Positions 17,291-26,451 of a stretch of 64,000 nt of DNA are shown piece after piece. Origin of the DNA: an uncultured Lachnospiraceae bacterium (lineage in GTDB: Bacteria > Bacillota > Clostridia > Lachnospirales > Lachnospiraceae); the NCBI GenBank assembly GCA_902489645.1, contig CABUAW010000006.1, positions 6,616 through 70,615 on the forward strand. The letters are read 5' to 3'. The notes beneath the pieces are model-generated. The model was not told the origin of the DNA, ran no database searches, and saw nothing but the letters and a program-made list of their open reading frames with translations. The position numbers and the translations under genes were made by a program. Positions within the stretch are counted from its first letter, which is position 1. Each line of letters begins with the position of its first letter.

Positions 17291-18583
17291 TTAAGCGTAT
17301 ACTCGAATCATGGATGATATTTCCTGAACAAAGGACATATCATTCAGCGTCTGCATTGCCGCTTTAAAGTTCTTTTCCTGAACAACATCTGTTATCGCAA
17401 CAATCTCTGCCGTATCGCAGCCCGCCGGCTTCTGGATAATCTTCTCAATGCTGACATGATTATTTCCGAGAATACTGGCCACATTGCCAAGAACACCGGC
17501 ACAGTCTCTGACAATCATGCGCATGAAATATTTGCTCTCAATATCCCCAATCTGCTTAATCGGCAGTTCTCTATAACAGGTACACCCAAACATTCCAAGG
17601 CAATTGCCGATAATATTTCTGGACACCTCAAGCACATCGCCCACAACAGCGCTGGCCGTCGGCATCTCTCCGGCGCCCCGTCCGTAAAACATCGTATCAT
17701 CGACCGCATCGCCATGGACAAATACGGCGTTAAACACATCATTGACCGAGGCCAGCGGATGCTCCTTGCTAATCAATGTCGGATGCACCCGGACTTCCAC
17801 ACCGGACGGCGTATTTCTTGCAATACCGAGCAATTTAATCACACAATCCATATCTTTGGCATATTTAATATCTTTGGAGGTAATATGGGTAATTCCCTCC
17901 GTATAAACGTCATTAAACGTAATCCGGGAATGGAAACCGATGGAGCCCATAATGGCCATCTTACGTCCCGCATCCAGGCCTTCCACGTCGGCCGTCGGGT
18001 CCGCCTCCGCATATCCCAGCTCTGTCGCCTTTGCAAGCGCCTCGTCAAATTCCATGCCCTCCTGCTCCATCTTCGTCAGGATATAGTTCGTCGTCCCGTT
18101 GACAATACCCATAATTTCCGTAATGTCATTGGCATTCAGGCATTGTTTTAACGGCCGGATAATCGGAATACCGCCGGCGCAGGAAGCTTCAAACATAAAG
18201 TCCACGTTATGTGCTTCGGCTGCGTCCAGAAGCTCTCTTCCATGCACCGCAATCAGGTCCTTGTTCGCAGATACAACGCTCTTTCCCGCATTCAGGCAGC
18301 GCAGGATAAAAGTGCGGGCCGGCTCAATGCCTCCCATAACCTCAACGACAATCTGAATACTGTCATCGTTTATAATATCCTCAAATTTTTCAGTCAATAA
18401 GGAAGCATCCACATCCTTGCGGGTCTCTGGAATACTTTTTACAAGAATCTTTTTAATCTCAATATTGGCGCCGATTCTCTGGACCATATCGTCCTTGCGC
18501 ATCTGAAGCAGCTTATATACGCCGCCGCCGACCGTTCCCGCGCCCATTATCGCTATATTAATTGATTTCGTCTCTTTTTCCAT
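17291..18583 (-). CDS. hom: Homoserine dehydrogenase
   Basis: 430 aa. It reduces aspartate semialdehyde to homoserine for threonine and methionine synthesis. The NAD(P)-binding loop is IMGAGTVGGGVYKLL near residue 12. The catalytic domain holds GIVNGTTNYILTKM and the ADPTADVEGLDAGRK segment containing the expected Lys and acidic residues. A C-terminal ACT domain (about 352-430) suggests feedback regulation by threonine. The gene is monocistronic with its own terminator. Confidence 0.95.
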   Translation of the reverse strand: MEKETKSINIAIMGAGTVGGGVYKLLQMRKDDMVQRIGANIEIKKILVKSIPETRKDVDASLLTEKFEDIINDDSIQIVVEVMGGIEPARTFILRCLNAGKSVVSANKDLIAVHGRELLDAAEAHNVDFMFEASCAGGIPIIRPLKQCLNANDITEIMGIVNGTTNYILTKMEQEGMEFDEALAKATELGYAEADPTADVEGLDAGRKMAIMGSIGFHSRITFNDVYTEGITHITSKDIKYAKDMDCVIKLLGIARNTPSGVEVRVHPTLISKEHPLASVNDVFNAVFVHGDAVDDTMFYGRGAGEMPTASAVVGDVLEVSRNIIGNCLGMFGCTCYRELPIKQIGDIESKYFMRMIVRDCAGVLGNVASILGNNHVSIEKIIQKPAGCDTAEIVAITDVVQEKNFKAAMQTLNDMSFVQEISSMIRVYA

Positions 18584-18689
18584 CGTAAATCTCCTCTGTT
18601 TCTACATTTCCACGTGTTCTATTCTATCATGATTTTTTTATTTGTACACAGGAAAATTGATAAAAGTCCCCATTTTCCATTGTTTGCGC

Positions 18690-19370
18690 CTACATAAACA
18701 GGCACAATATCGGCGGTATAAAAATCACCGGCAGGTAATTGGCCACCTTAATTTTCGTAACCCCGATTAAATTCAATCCCAGCGCAATAATCAGCACCGA
18801 ACCGGCGCAGGTCATCTCCGCAATGGCATAGTCGGTAAGGAAGGGCGCCACAAATCCGGCCAGAAGGACAATTCCCCCCTGAAATACCAACACAAAAATA
18901 TCTGCCAGTAAAACGCCGATTCCGAGGCTGGCCGCCAGCACACAGGATGAAATCAAATCCAGCGTCGCCTTCGTAAATAACATCTCACAGTCTCCGGTAA
19001 GCCCGGCCTGGAGCGAACCGACAATGGTCATAGCCCCGACACAGAATAACAGGCTCGCTGTCACAAAGCCTTCCGCCACCGTCACCTGGCCATCCTTTTG
19101 TTTAAACCGCGCCTCCACATAGGAAGCCAGCCGATTGAGCTGCTTATCAATATCCAACAGCGTACCGATAACGGAACCTATCGCCATGGATAAAATCAGC
19201 ACCAGCGTATTTTCCCCCTGAAGCGCACCGGATATTCCAATAAACACGGTACACAGACCAATGCCAATCATCAATGCTTCCGTCACCTTTTCAGGAATCC
19301 CCCGTTTTAAGAACAGGCCGACAAGACTTCCGGCCAATACCGTTCCCACATTGACTAAAACGCCTAACAT
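18690..19370 (-). CDS. DUF554 family membrane protein
   Basis: 226 aa from the ATG at 19370 with a GGGAGAG box; the longer ORF start at 19391 lacks one. It is a multi-helix integral membrane protein (about seven segments) with the DUF554 opening LGVLVNVGTVLAGSLVGLFL and a conserved SVIGTLLDID stretch. The family is a putative transporter without an established substrate. A strong promoter (19409-19437) lies 40 nt upstream. Confidence 0.85.
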   Translation of the reverse strand: MLGVLVNVGTVLAGSLVGLFLKRGIPEKVTEALMIGIGLCTVFIGISGALQGENTLVLILSMAIGSVIGTLLDIDKQLNRLASYVEARFKQKDGQVTVAEGFVTASLLFCVGAMTIVGSLQAGLTGDCEMLFTKATLDLISSCVLAASLGIGVLLADIFVLVFQGGIVLLAGFVAPFLTDYAIAEMTCAGSVLIIALGLNLIGVTKIKVANYLPVIFIPPILCLFM

Positions 19371-19408
19371 TTCTCTCCCTCGATTCTTCAAAATTCCCCA
19401 GTATTAAT

Positions 19409-19437
19409 ACTATACAAAAGGTTCGATGCCTTGTCAA
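19409..19437 (-). promoter_or_regulatory. Promoter of the DUF554 gene
   Basis: TTGACA (19437-19432), 17 nt, TATAGT (19414-19409) on the minus strand. Confidence 0.8.
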
Positions 19438-19489
19438 CCGCCCAACCTTTAGTTCTGTAAAGTGTTCCTGCAAAAAAGCATTTCCCACT

Positions 19490-19541
19490 AAAAAAGAAGC
19501 GTCTGCGCAGACCCTTTCCGGTCAATCGTCGAAGACGCTTC
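19490..19541 (-). terminator. Terminator of the PpiC foldase gene
   Basis: Minus-strand stem GAAGCGTCT / AGACGCTTC (19541-19533 with 19504-19496) followed by TTTTTTA. Confidence 0.8.
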
Positions 19542-19556
19542 CTTTGCTTTCTATGT

Positions 19557-20714
19557 TTAATTTTTAGATTCGGATTCCGTTTCGGTTTCGGACGTCGCAG
19601 CGGATTCGGTCTGTGCCGCAGTTTCGCCGGATGCGGTTGTCTCACCGGAAGTTTCATCTTCGGAAGATTTCGAAACTAATGTGTAGGCTTTCCATTCCTC
19701 AGATTCCGTGTAGGCCGCTTCCTCCATCAACTGGTTCAGACGTTCATCGAGACTGGTTGCTTTTTTATTATCCTCAACGGTTTCAAGGGCGGCCGCAGTT
19801 GCTTCTTCATCATTCAGAGAAACGCATTTAATGATATGGTAGCCATACTGGCTTTCTACCAAATCACTGATATCTCCTTCGCCCAACTGCCATGCGGCGG
19901 TGTAGAACGGTTCAACCATGGACGTCATATTCACAGGGTCGTAACCGTTTTTGTCGAAGGAGAATTCGAAACCGGCATTTTCACTGCTGTACTCATCCGC
20001 CAGTGTCTTGAAATCCTCGCCATTTTTTGCTTTTTCAAGGACTTCCTCTGCTTTGGCTTTCTGTTCAGCCAGGTAGGTTTCCTTTTCTTCATCGGTCATG
20101 TCCACATTATTGCCCTCATCGTCTTTTTTGGTTGTCTCTGTTGTGGAAATAAGTACGTGCTGAACCTTAATGCAGGTTGCGTCCGCCTTTTCCTCGTCGG
20201 TCAGCTCCACTTCTTCTTTATCAAGCATCGCCTGGTATACGTTGCCGGCCAGGGTGCTTTTCTGTACGACAGAACGGACGTCATCTTCCGTAATTCCCTC
20301 TTCATCCATGACATCCACACCGATATTAGACTTAAAGTTCTCCACATATTCTTCAACGGCTTCATTATCTTCATCACTCAGAGAAACCCCATAATCCTCG
20401 GCCTGGCTGCTCAGAATGACCATCTGGACGAGCTGGTTCGTAATGACCTCTTTCATGGAATCGCCAAAGGTCACGCCGTCCTCCAGTTCCATTTCCCAAA
20501 TGGAGGAACCGTAATATGCTTCATACTGGCTTTTCATCACGTAAGCATACAACCGGGCTTCTCCCATGCTGACACTTCCCTGTTCCATGGTCAGCGCCGT
20601 ATCCTCCGCCTTTATGCCGCCGTCTGTTCCCTGACTGCCGCAGCCAACCAAAAGCGCTGCGGACATCGCTCCGACAACAATCGCAGAAACCATACGTTTC
20701 ATAAATGTTTTCAT
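19557..20714 (-). CDS. PpiC/PrsA-like peptidyl-prolyl isomerase lipoprotein
   Basis: 385 aa extracytoplasmic foldase. The signal peptide ends in a lipobox LLVGC (Cys 25). A SurA_N-like helical region follows (about 60-165), then a parvulin domain with VQHVLIS at about 184, DFKTLADEYS, and GYHIIKC near 305. The C-terminal tail (about 350-385) is Ser/Thr/Glu-rich and disordered. It helps fold exported proteins on the outer face of the membrane. It lies 22 nt downstream of mfd. Confidence 0.9.
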   Translation of the reverse strand: MKTFMKRMVSAIVVGAMSAALLVGCGSQGTDGGIKAEDTALTMEQGSVSMGEARLYAYVMKSQYEAYYGSSIWEMELEDGVTFGDSMKEVITNQLVQMVILSSQAEDYGVSLSDEDNEAVEEYVENFKSNIGVDVMDEEGITEDDVRSVVQKSTLAGNVYQAMLDKEEVELTDEEKADATCIKVQHVLISTTETTKKDDEGNNVDMTDEEKETYLAEQKAKAEEVLEKAKNGEDFKTLADEYSSENAGFEFSFDKNGYDPVNMTSMVEPFYTAAWQLGEGDISDLVESQYGYHIIKCVSLNDEEATAAALETVEDNKKATSLDERLNQLMEEAAYTESEEWKAYTLVSKSSEDETSGETTASGETAAQTESAATSETETESESKN

Positions 20715-20736
20715 ATAATCGAACTCCTTCTGATTT

Positions 20737-23700
20737 TTAATTATTCGTAGCTTTGTTCATTATAGATGATTTCGCATTTTCAAGCAATCCTTTTATATCT
20801 TTTATCACATTTTTTTCACATTTTAAAATATCCTGCTGTTCTTCCTTCCGCATTTTCAGCAGAAAATAGGGATTCTCCCCCGGCTTAAACCGAAGCCGGC
20901 GTCCATACTGCTCAATCAGCGCCGGAATACGCTCCACACAGACATTGGCTTGCTTGTATATAAATATTTTCGTCTCGTCACCGCGGCAGGAAAGCTGGGT
21001 AATACAGGCTTCATGGGCCCTGGCCTTTAAAAGTGCAATATCCATCAAGTTCTGGGCCGATTTTGGCAAATCCCCAAAACGGTCGTTCAGTTCATCGACC
21101 ATCTCGTCATATTCCTCTTCATTGGATATGCCGGCAATCCGCTTGTAAATTTCCAGCTTTTGGACTTCATTTTTTATATAGGACGCCGGAATATAGGCAT
21201 CCACGTTCAAATCCAATACCGTCTCAAAATCATCGTCCGGCAAAGGCCCGCCCTTCAGCTTCAATACGGCCTCGTTAAGCATTTTACAATAAAGGTCGTA
21301 GCCCACCGATTCCATATGTCCACTCTGCTGCTGGCCAAGAAGATTTCCCGCTCCCCGGATTTCCAAATCCCGCATGGCAATCTTAAATCCGGAACCAAAC
21401 TCGGTAAACTCCCGAATCGCCGCCAGACGCTTTTCCGCCACCTCTCTTAAAACCACATTCCTCCGATAGAGAAGAAAGGCATAGGCCGTCCGGTTGGAAC
21501 GTCCAACCCGCCCCCGAAGCTGGTAAAGCTGGGACAGGCCCAGGCGGTCCGCATCATGGATAATCATCGTGTTCACATTGGAAATATCCAGACCCGTTTC
21601 AATAATGGTTGTGGATACAAGCACGTCAATCTCGCCGTTGATAAAACGGTACATAACCTTCTCAAGCTCCCGCTCACTCATCTGTCCATGGGCGAAGGCC
21701 ACCTCCGCCTCCGGCGCCAGCTTCTGGATGGCCGCCGCCATCTCCACAATTCCATTGACCCGGTTAAATACATAATATACCTGACCGCCCCGGCCGACCT
21801 CACGGGCAATGGCCTCCCGGACCATTTCTTCATTATATTCCATGACATAGGTCTGTACCGGCAGACGGTCCATCGGCGGTTCACTCAATGTACTCATATC
21901 CCGGATACCAATAAGGCTCATATGAAGGGTTCTGGGAATCGGTGTGGCCGACAGGGTCAAAACGTCCACATTCTCCCGGAGTTTCTTTATCTTTTCCTTG
22001 TGGGCGACGCCAAATCGCTGTTCCTCATCCACAATTAAAAGTCCCAGATTTTTGAATTCAATATCCTTTGATAAAATGCGGTGCGTTCCGATGAGAATAT
22101 CGACCATGCCCTTTTTCAATTCTTTCACCGTCTCCGCCTGCTCCGTTTTTGTGCGAAACCGCGACATGGTTCGGATAACCACCGGGTAATCCTTCATCCT
22201 CTGGGTGAAAGTATGGTAATGCTGCTGAGCTAAAATCGTCGTCGGCACTAAAACGGCCACCTGCCTGCCGTCCTGAACCGCTTTGAAGGCGGCCCGGATG
22301 GCCACCTCCGTCTTTCCGTAGCCCACATCGCCGCAGATGAGACGGTCCATAATCCGTTTACTCTCCATATCCTTCTTTGTCGCTTCGATGGCCGCAAGCT
22401 GGTCATCCGTCTCTTCATAGGGAAAAGCTTCCTCAAATTCCCTCTGCCAGATGGTATCCGGGCCATAGGCAAAGCCCTCCTGGGCCTGACGGGCGGCATA
22501 GAGCTTTAATAAATCCTCGGCCAGGTCTTTGACCGCTCCCCGGACTTTGGTTTTTGTCCGATGCCACTCCTGGCCGCCGAGTTTATTGAGCTTCGGCCGT
22601 TTCGCATCGGCCCCGGCGTATTTCTGAATCATGTCGAGCTGGGTCGCCAGAATATACAGATTATCTCCCCCGGAATACTCGATTTTAATATAATCCTTTT
22701 CAACTTTATCGACTTCGATTTTCTCAATTCCTTTATACACGCCAAGTCCGTGGTTTTCATGGACCACATAGTCGCCGATGTTCAAATCCATAAAGCTGTT
22801 CAGCTTTTGGCCGCTGTATTCCGTTTTTTTCCTGCGCCGCTTCTTTATCTCTCCAAAAATATCGCTTTCCGAGAGAATCACAAATTTTATGAGCGGATAT
22901 TCCACACCGCTGTGAAGATTTCCATAGCAAATCACAATCTGGCCCGGCTCTGCCGTCCGCTCCATCGTTTCTGTCACCGCCGCCGGAAGCTCATATTCCT
23001 GAAGGTCCTTCGCCAGATGCTCCGCCCTTGTCCGGGAATTTGCCACCAAAACCATCCGGTATTTACTCCGCTTCCAGCGTTTTAAATCCTTCACCAACAG
23101 TTCGAAATTCCGGTGATAGGACTGTATGGACGAAACCTCGATATGATATTTATGCGCCGGTACAAGAGCGCCAAACTTCTGGTCCAGGGTGCTTAAAAGG
23201 AGACTTTTTTGTTTTCCCAAGCGATGAAACAGCTCTTTTTCCGAATAGAGAATATCCATTTGCCCCGGAACAATATACCCCTTTTCCAGACGTCCCTTCA
23301 TACTTTCTTCAAACTCTGAGGCCACGCCCTCTGCTTTTTCCAAAAGCCTTGCCGGTTCATCCATAAAAACCAGGGTTTCATCCTTCGGAAAATAATCGAG
23401 AAAAGACACCGTATCCTCGTAAAAATAGCGAATCAGACTATCCATATTCGCCCCGGCCAACGAAAGTTCAAAGGCCTCTTTGGCCTCTTCGTAAAGATAT
23501 TTCAAATGACCGGCCGCTTCCGGCTTTCCTTCTTTCTTAAAGAAACGAATCCCCTTATCCACATCTTTTTTCAGCCGGTTCAGGCCACTTTGAATCCGTG
23601 TGTCCGTAAAAACCATTTCCGCCGCCGGATAAACCGAAATCTGCCCATGCCGCTCAATGGAACGCTGGCTGTCCACATCAAAGCTCCGTATTGTATCAAT

Positions 23701-24291
23701 TTCATCATCCCAAAATTCAATCCGGTAGGGGCAATCCTCCGCCAGATTATAAATATCCAGGATGCCGCCCCGGACGGAAAACTGGCCCGGCCCTTCCACC
23801 TGGACGACCCGCTCAAAGCCCATATGAATCAGCCGCCGAACCAATTCCTTCGGGTCATGGACGCCGCCCTCTCTCAGCCGGATAATCTGCTGCGCCAGTT
23901 TCTCCGGCGGCAGCAGACTGTCCATCAATCCGTCAATGGTTGTGACCACCGTCACCGGTTCATGTTCAAGCAATTTCTGAATAACGGCCAGACGTTTTCT
24001 CACCAGGGCCCGGCCATGCACATCCGCACTGTAAAAGATAATGTCCCGCGCCGGATAATCATACACATTCCGGTCAAAAAAACGGTAATCCTCATAAATG
24101 TCCTTCACCCGCTTTTCACTGTGCGTCACAATTAATTTAAACGGATACTCTTCTGAAAAACTGGCCATCCAGTGGGTCTTCTGTGCGTCCACACACCCCT
24201 CCACGTAAACCGGCCCTTCATTATCTGCCAGATTCTTTCGGATATCTTCATATTCACTTAGCTGAAGTAATGGCTCTCTGAATAATTTCAT
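20737..24291 (-). CDS. mfd: Transcription-repair coupling factor Mfd
   Basis: 1184 aa, the usual length. It removes RNA polymerase stalled at lesions and recruits UvrA. It has an N-terminal UvrB-like module, a CarD/RID domain near 500-560 (GDYVVHENHGLGVYKGIE), a RecG-like translocase with Walker A CGDVGYGKTEVA (about 654-665) and DEEQ box VDEEQRFGV, helicase motif VI QLRGRVGRS, and the C-terminal TRCF domain. It overlaps the upstream pth stop by 4 nt (ATGA), so the two are coupled. Confidence 0.97.
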   Translation of the reverse strand: MKLFREPLLQLSEYEDIRKNLADNEGPVYVEGCVDAQKTHWMASFSEEYPFKLIVTHSEKRVKDIYEDYRFFDRNVYDYPARDIIFYSADVHGRALVRKRLAVIQKLLEHEPVTVVTTIDGLMDSLLPPEKLAQQIIRLREGGVHDPKELVRRLIHMGFERVVQVEGPGQFSVRGGILDIYNLAEDCPYRIEFWDDEIDTIRSFDVDSQRSIERHGQISVYPAAEMVFTDTRIQSGLNRLKKDVDKGIRFFKKEGKPEAAGHLKYLYEEAKEAFELSLAGANMDSLIRYFYEDTVSFLDYFPKDETLVFMDEPARLLEKAEGVASEFEESMKGRLEKGYIVPGQMDILYSEKELFHRLGKQKSLLLSTLDQKFGALVPAHKYHIEVSSIQSYHRNFELLVKDLKRWKRSKYRMVLVANSRTRAEHLAKDLQEYELPAAVTETMERTAEPGQIVICYGNLHSGVEYPLIKFVILSESDIFGEIKKRRRKKTEYSGQKLNSFMDLNIGDYVVHENHGLGVYKGIEKIEVDKVEKDYIKIEYSGGDNLYILATQLDMIQKYAGADAKRPKLNKLGGQEWHRTKTKVRGAVKDLAEDLLKLYAARQAQEGFAYGPDTIWQREFEEAFPYEETDDQLAAIEATKKDMESKRIMDRLICGDVGYGKTEVAIRAAFKAVQDGRQVAVLVPTTILAQQHYHTFTQRMKDYPVVIRTMSRFRTKTEQAETVKELKKGMVDILIGTHRILSKDIEFKNLGLLIVDEEQRFGVAHKEKIKKLRENVDVLTLSATPIPRTLHMSLIGIRDMSTLSEPPMDRLPVQTYVMEYNEEMVREAIAREVGRGGQVYYVFNRVNGIVEMAAAIQKLAPEAEVAFAHGQMSERELEKVMYRFINGEIDVLVSTTIIETGLDISNVNTMIIHDADRLGLSQLYQLRGRVGRSNRTAYAFLLYRRNVVLREVAEKRLAAIREFTEFGSGFKIAMRDLEIRGAGNLLGQQQSGHMESVGYDLYCKMLNEAVLKLKGGPLPDDDFETVLDLNVDAYIPASYIKNEVQKLEIYKRIAGISNEEEYDEMVDELNDRFGDLPKSAQNLMDIALLKARAHEACITQLSCRGDETKIFIYKQANVCVERIPALIEQYGRRLRFKPGENPYFLLKMRKEEQQDILKCEKNVIKDIKGLLENAKSSIMNKATNN

Positions 24292-24866
24292 CGCGCATCC
24301 CTCTTCTTCGCATTATACCGATTCATAGCCGCCTCAATCTCATCCATGACCATCAGCTTTACCGCCCCAATGACGCCGTCGGCCGCCTCCTCAAGGGCTT
24401 CCTGCTCCGCCTTCGAATATTTGGACAAAACATAGTCCGCCAAATCCCAGCCCTCCGGTTTATTTCCAACGCCGACTTTAATCCGAGGAAATTCCGACGT
24501 TCCAAGCTGGGCGATAATGTTCTTAATGCCATTATGTCCGCCGGCGCTGCCCTTTTTCCGTATGCGAAGCTGTCCCACGTCCAGGCTGATATCGTCATAT
24601 ATAATAATGATATTTTCCGGTTCGATTTTATAGAAGTCGGCAATTTCACGGACACTCTCACCGCTCAGATTCATATATGTCTGCGGTTTTGCGAGAATAA
24701 CCCGCATGCCTTCTATTATTCCCCGGCCGACCAGGGCCTTGTGCTTTTTCGTCGTGACATCAATGTCAAATTTTTCCCCAATCGCATCAATCATCGTAAA
24801 ACCAATATTATGCCGGGTTCCTTCATAGGTTTTCGAAGGGTTTCCCAGACCTGCAATCAAATACAT
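24288..24866 (-). CDS. pth: Peptidyl-tRNA hydrolase
   Basis: 192 aa from the ATG at 24866, which follows GAGGGGA; an upstream in-frame extension to 24956 has no ribosome binding site and lacks homology character. It hydrolyses peptidyl-tRNAs released from stalled ribosomes. Visible motifs: IAGLGNPSKTYEGTRHNIGF with the catalytic His, AKPQTYMNLSG, YDDISLDVGQLRIRKKGSAG and GHNGIKNI. It ends in a 4-nt overlap with mfd. Confidence 0.96.
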   Translation of the reverse strand: MYLIAGLGNPSKTYEGTRHNIGFTMIDAIGEKFDIDVTTKKHKALVGRGIIEGMRVILAKPQTYMNLSGESVREIADFYKIEPENIIIIYDDISLDVGQLRIRKKGSAGGHNGIKNIIAQLGTSEFPRIKVGVGNKPEGWDLADYVLSKYSKAEQEALEEAADGVIGAVKLMVMDEIEAAMNRYNAKKRDAR

Positions 24867-24953
24867 AATTTCCCCTCCTCTGTATCCACAAAAGCATACA
24901 CATAAAGCCGGCGGTTTGTCAAGAAAAAGAATTTCCGGCGCAAAAGCCAACAA

Positions 24954-24988
24954 CAAAACAAAGGAGAAAATCCTCCCGGATTTTCTCC
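24954..24988 (-). terminator. Terminator of spoVG
   Basis: Minus-strand stem GGAGAAAATCC / GGATTTTCTCC (24988-24978 with 24973-24963) followed by a T-rich tail, 30 nt after the spoVG stop. Confidence 0.8.
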
Positions 24989-25017
24989 CTTTTCATTGAA
25001 ACCCCATATTCTAACTC

Positions 25018-25299
25018 TTAGAGCGCCGCTTCTTCTTCACTTTCTAAAGCTGCGATTTCATACTTTTCTAAAATAATACTCTGAATACGTTCCCGTGTCT
25101 CGGAATTAATCGGATGAGCAATATCCCGATATTCGCCGTCGGCTGCCTTGCGACTAGGCATGGCAATAAATAATCCCTTTTCTCCTTCGATAACCTTAAT
25201 GTCATGAACAACAAATTCATTGTCCAAAGTAATCGAAACAACGGCTTTCATCTTTCCTTCTTTTGTAACTTTGCGTACTCTTACGTCTGTAATCTGCAT
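25018..25299 (-). CDS. spoVG: SpoVG, site-specific RNA/DNA-binding regulator
   Basis: 93 aa, near the usual length. It starts MQITDVRVRKVTKEGKMKA and carries the conserved core AVVSITLDNEFVVHDIKVIEG and FIAMPSRKA, followed by the DIAHPINSETR segment. In Bacillus, Listeria and Staphylococcus SpoVG is a broad nucleic-acid-binding regulator of septation, capsule and virulence genes. It is followed by a clear terminator and lies 27 nt downstream of glgD. Confidence 0.96.
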   Translation of the reverse strand: MQITDVRVRKVTKEGKMKAVVSITLDNEFVVHDIKVIEGEKGLFIAMPSRKAADGEYRDIAHPINSETRERIQSIILEKYEIAALESEEEAAL

Positions 25300-25326
25300 G
25301 TTAAAATCCTCCCAAGGTTCTTTTGA

Positions 25327-26451
25327 TTATAAAATATATCTATCGCTCTTCTCCACTACAATATTAATTTTTCCGGCTTCACCTATATAGGAAGAATTCG
25401 CACGAATTGTATCCCTGCTCTCCACGATACAATTTTCAATGACCGTATTATCTCCGATATAAACATCATTCAAAATAATCGAATTTCTGATAACACAATT
25501 ATTACCTACATAAACCTTTTTAAACAAAATAGAATTCGAAACCTCGCCGTTCACAATACATCCACTGGAAATCAAGGCATTTTTAATATTTGAACCCGGG
25601 TTGAATTTTGCCGGAGGCAAATCTTCAATTTTAGAATAAACATTCGGATAGTCTTTGAAGAAATATTCCCTCACATCCCGTTTCAGGAAATCCATATTGG
25701 TCTGGAAATAGGAATCCAGTGTGGAAATATTCTGCCAGTATCCATCATGTTTGTATGCAAAAATTTTCTTGACATCTTTATATCTCACCAGAATATCCTG
25801 TACAAAATCATTCCGGTTTTCCTCATGTGCCTTCTGAATCAGCTCAATCAGCAAACGGCGCCGAACAACATACACGCCGATGGACACTGTATTCGTCTGG
25901 GCAATCAATGGCTTTTCTTCAAAATTCGTAATCCGTCCGTCCTCAGCCATCCGGATAATACCAAAACGGTGGATATCCTCGGAAGCATCCGTCATATCCT
26001 TCACAGCCACGGTGATATCCGCTTTCATCTGCACATGATAATCTAATATCTTTTCATAGTCCATCTTATAGACGCAGTCGCCGGATGTAATAATAACATA
26101 CGGTTCATGACATCTTCTGAGGAAATCCAGATTCTGATAAATAGAATCTGCGGTTCCCATATACCAGGAGCTGTTCTCCTCGGTGATAAATGGCGTTAAA
26201 ACATATAAACCGCCCTGTTTACGTCCAAAATCCCACCACTTTGAAGAGTTCAAATGCTCATTCAGGGAACGGGAGTTATACTGGGTCAATACAGCCACTT
26301 TCTGAATATGAGAATTACTCATATTACTCAAAACAAAATCGATGCACCGATAGCTGCCGGCTACTGGCATCGCAGCAACGGCTCTCTTTTTGGATAACTG
26401 ACCCATCCGGTTATTGCTGCCTCCTGCTAATACAATTCCAACTGCTTTCAT
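25327..26451 (-). CDS. glgD: GlgD, regulatory subunit of glucose-1-phosphate adenylyltransferase
   Basis: 374 aa. The nucleotidyltransferase N-terminus has the degenerate loop VLAGGSNNRMGQLS instead of GGQGSRL, as is usual for GlgD subunits. The C-terminal left-handed beta helix shows hexapeptide periodicity (VIRNSIILNDVYIGDNTVIE). It pairs with GlgC in the ADP-glucose synthase of glycogen synthesis. The start overlaps the glgC stop by one base. Confidence 0.95.
   Translation of the reverse strand: MKAVGIVLAGGSNNRMGQLSKKRAVAAMPVAGSYRCIDFVLSNMSNSHIQKVAVLTQYNSRSLNEHLNSSKWWDFGRKQGGLYVLTPFITEENSSWYMGTADSIYQNLDFLRRCHEPYVIITSGDCVYKMDYEKILDYHVQMKADITVAVKDMTDASEDIHRFGIIRMAEDGRITNFEEKPLIAQTNTVSIGVYVVRRRLLIELIQKAHEENRNDFVQDILVRYKDVKKIFAYKHDGYWQNISTLDSYFQTNMDFLKRDVREYFFKDYPNVYSKIEDLPPAKFNPGSNIKNALISSGCIVNGEVSNSILFKKVYVGNNCVIRNSIILNDVYIGDNTVIENCIVESRDTIRANSSYIGEAGKINIVVEKSDRYIL

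Noticed and set aside
19836..20750. A 304-codon plus-strand ORF opposite the PpiC foldase gene
   Set aside because: It is antisense to a well-supported lipoprotein foldase, lacks a ribosome binding site and has an aromatic/His-rich composition typical of antisense translation.
24867..24956. Longer N-terminus of peptidyl-tRNA hydrolase
   Set aside because: The extra 30 codons precede the conserved MYLIAGLGNP start and have no ribosome binding site, whereas the ATG at 24866 does.
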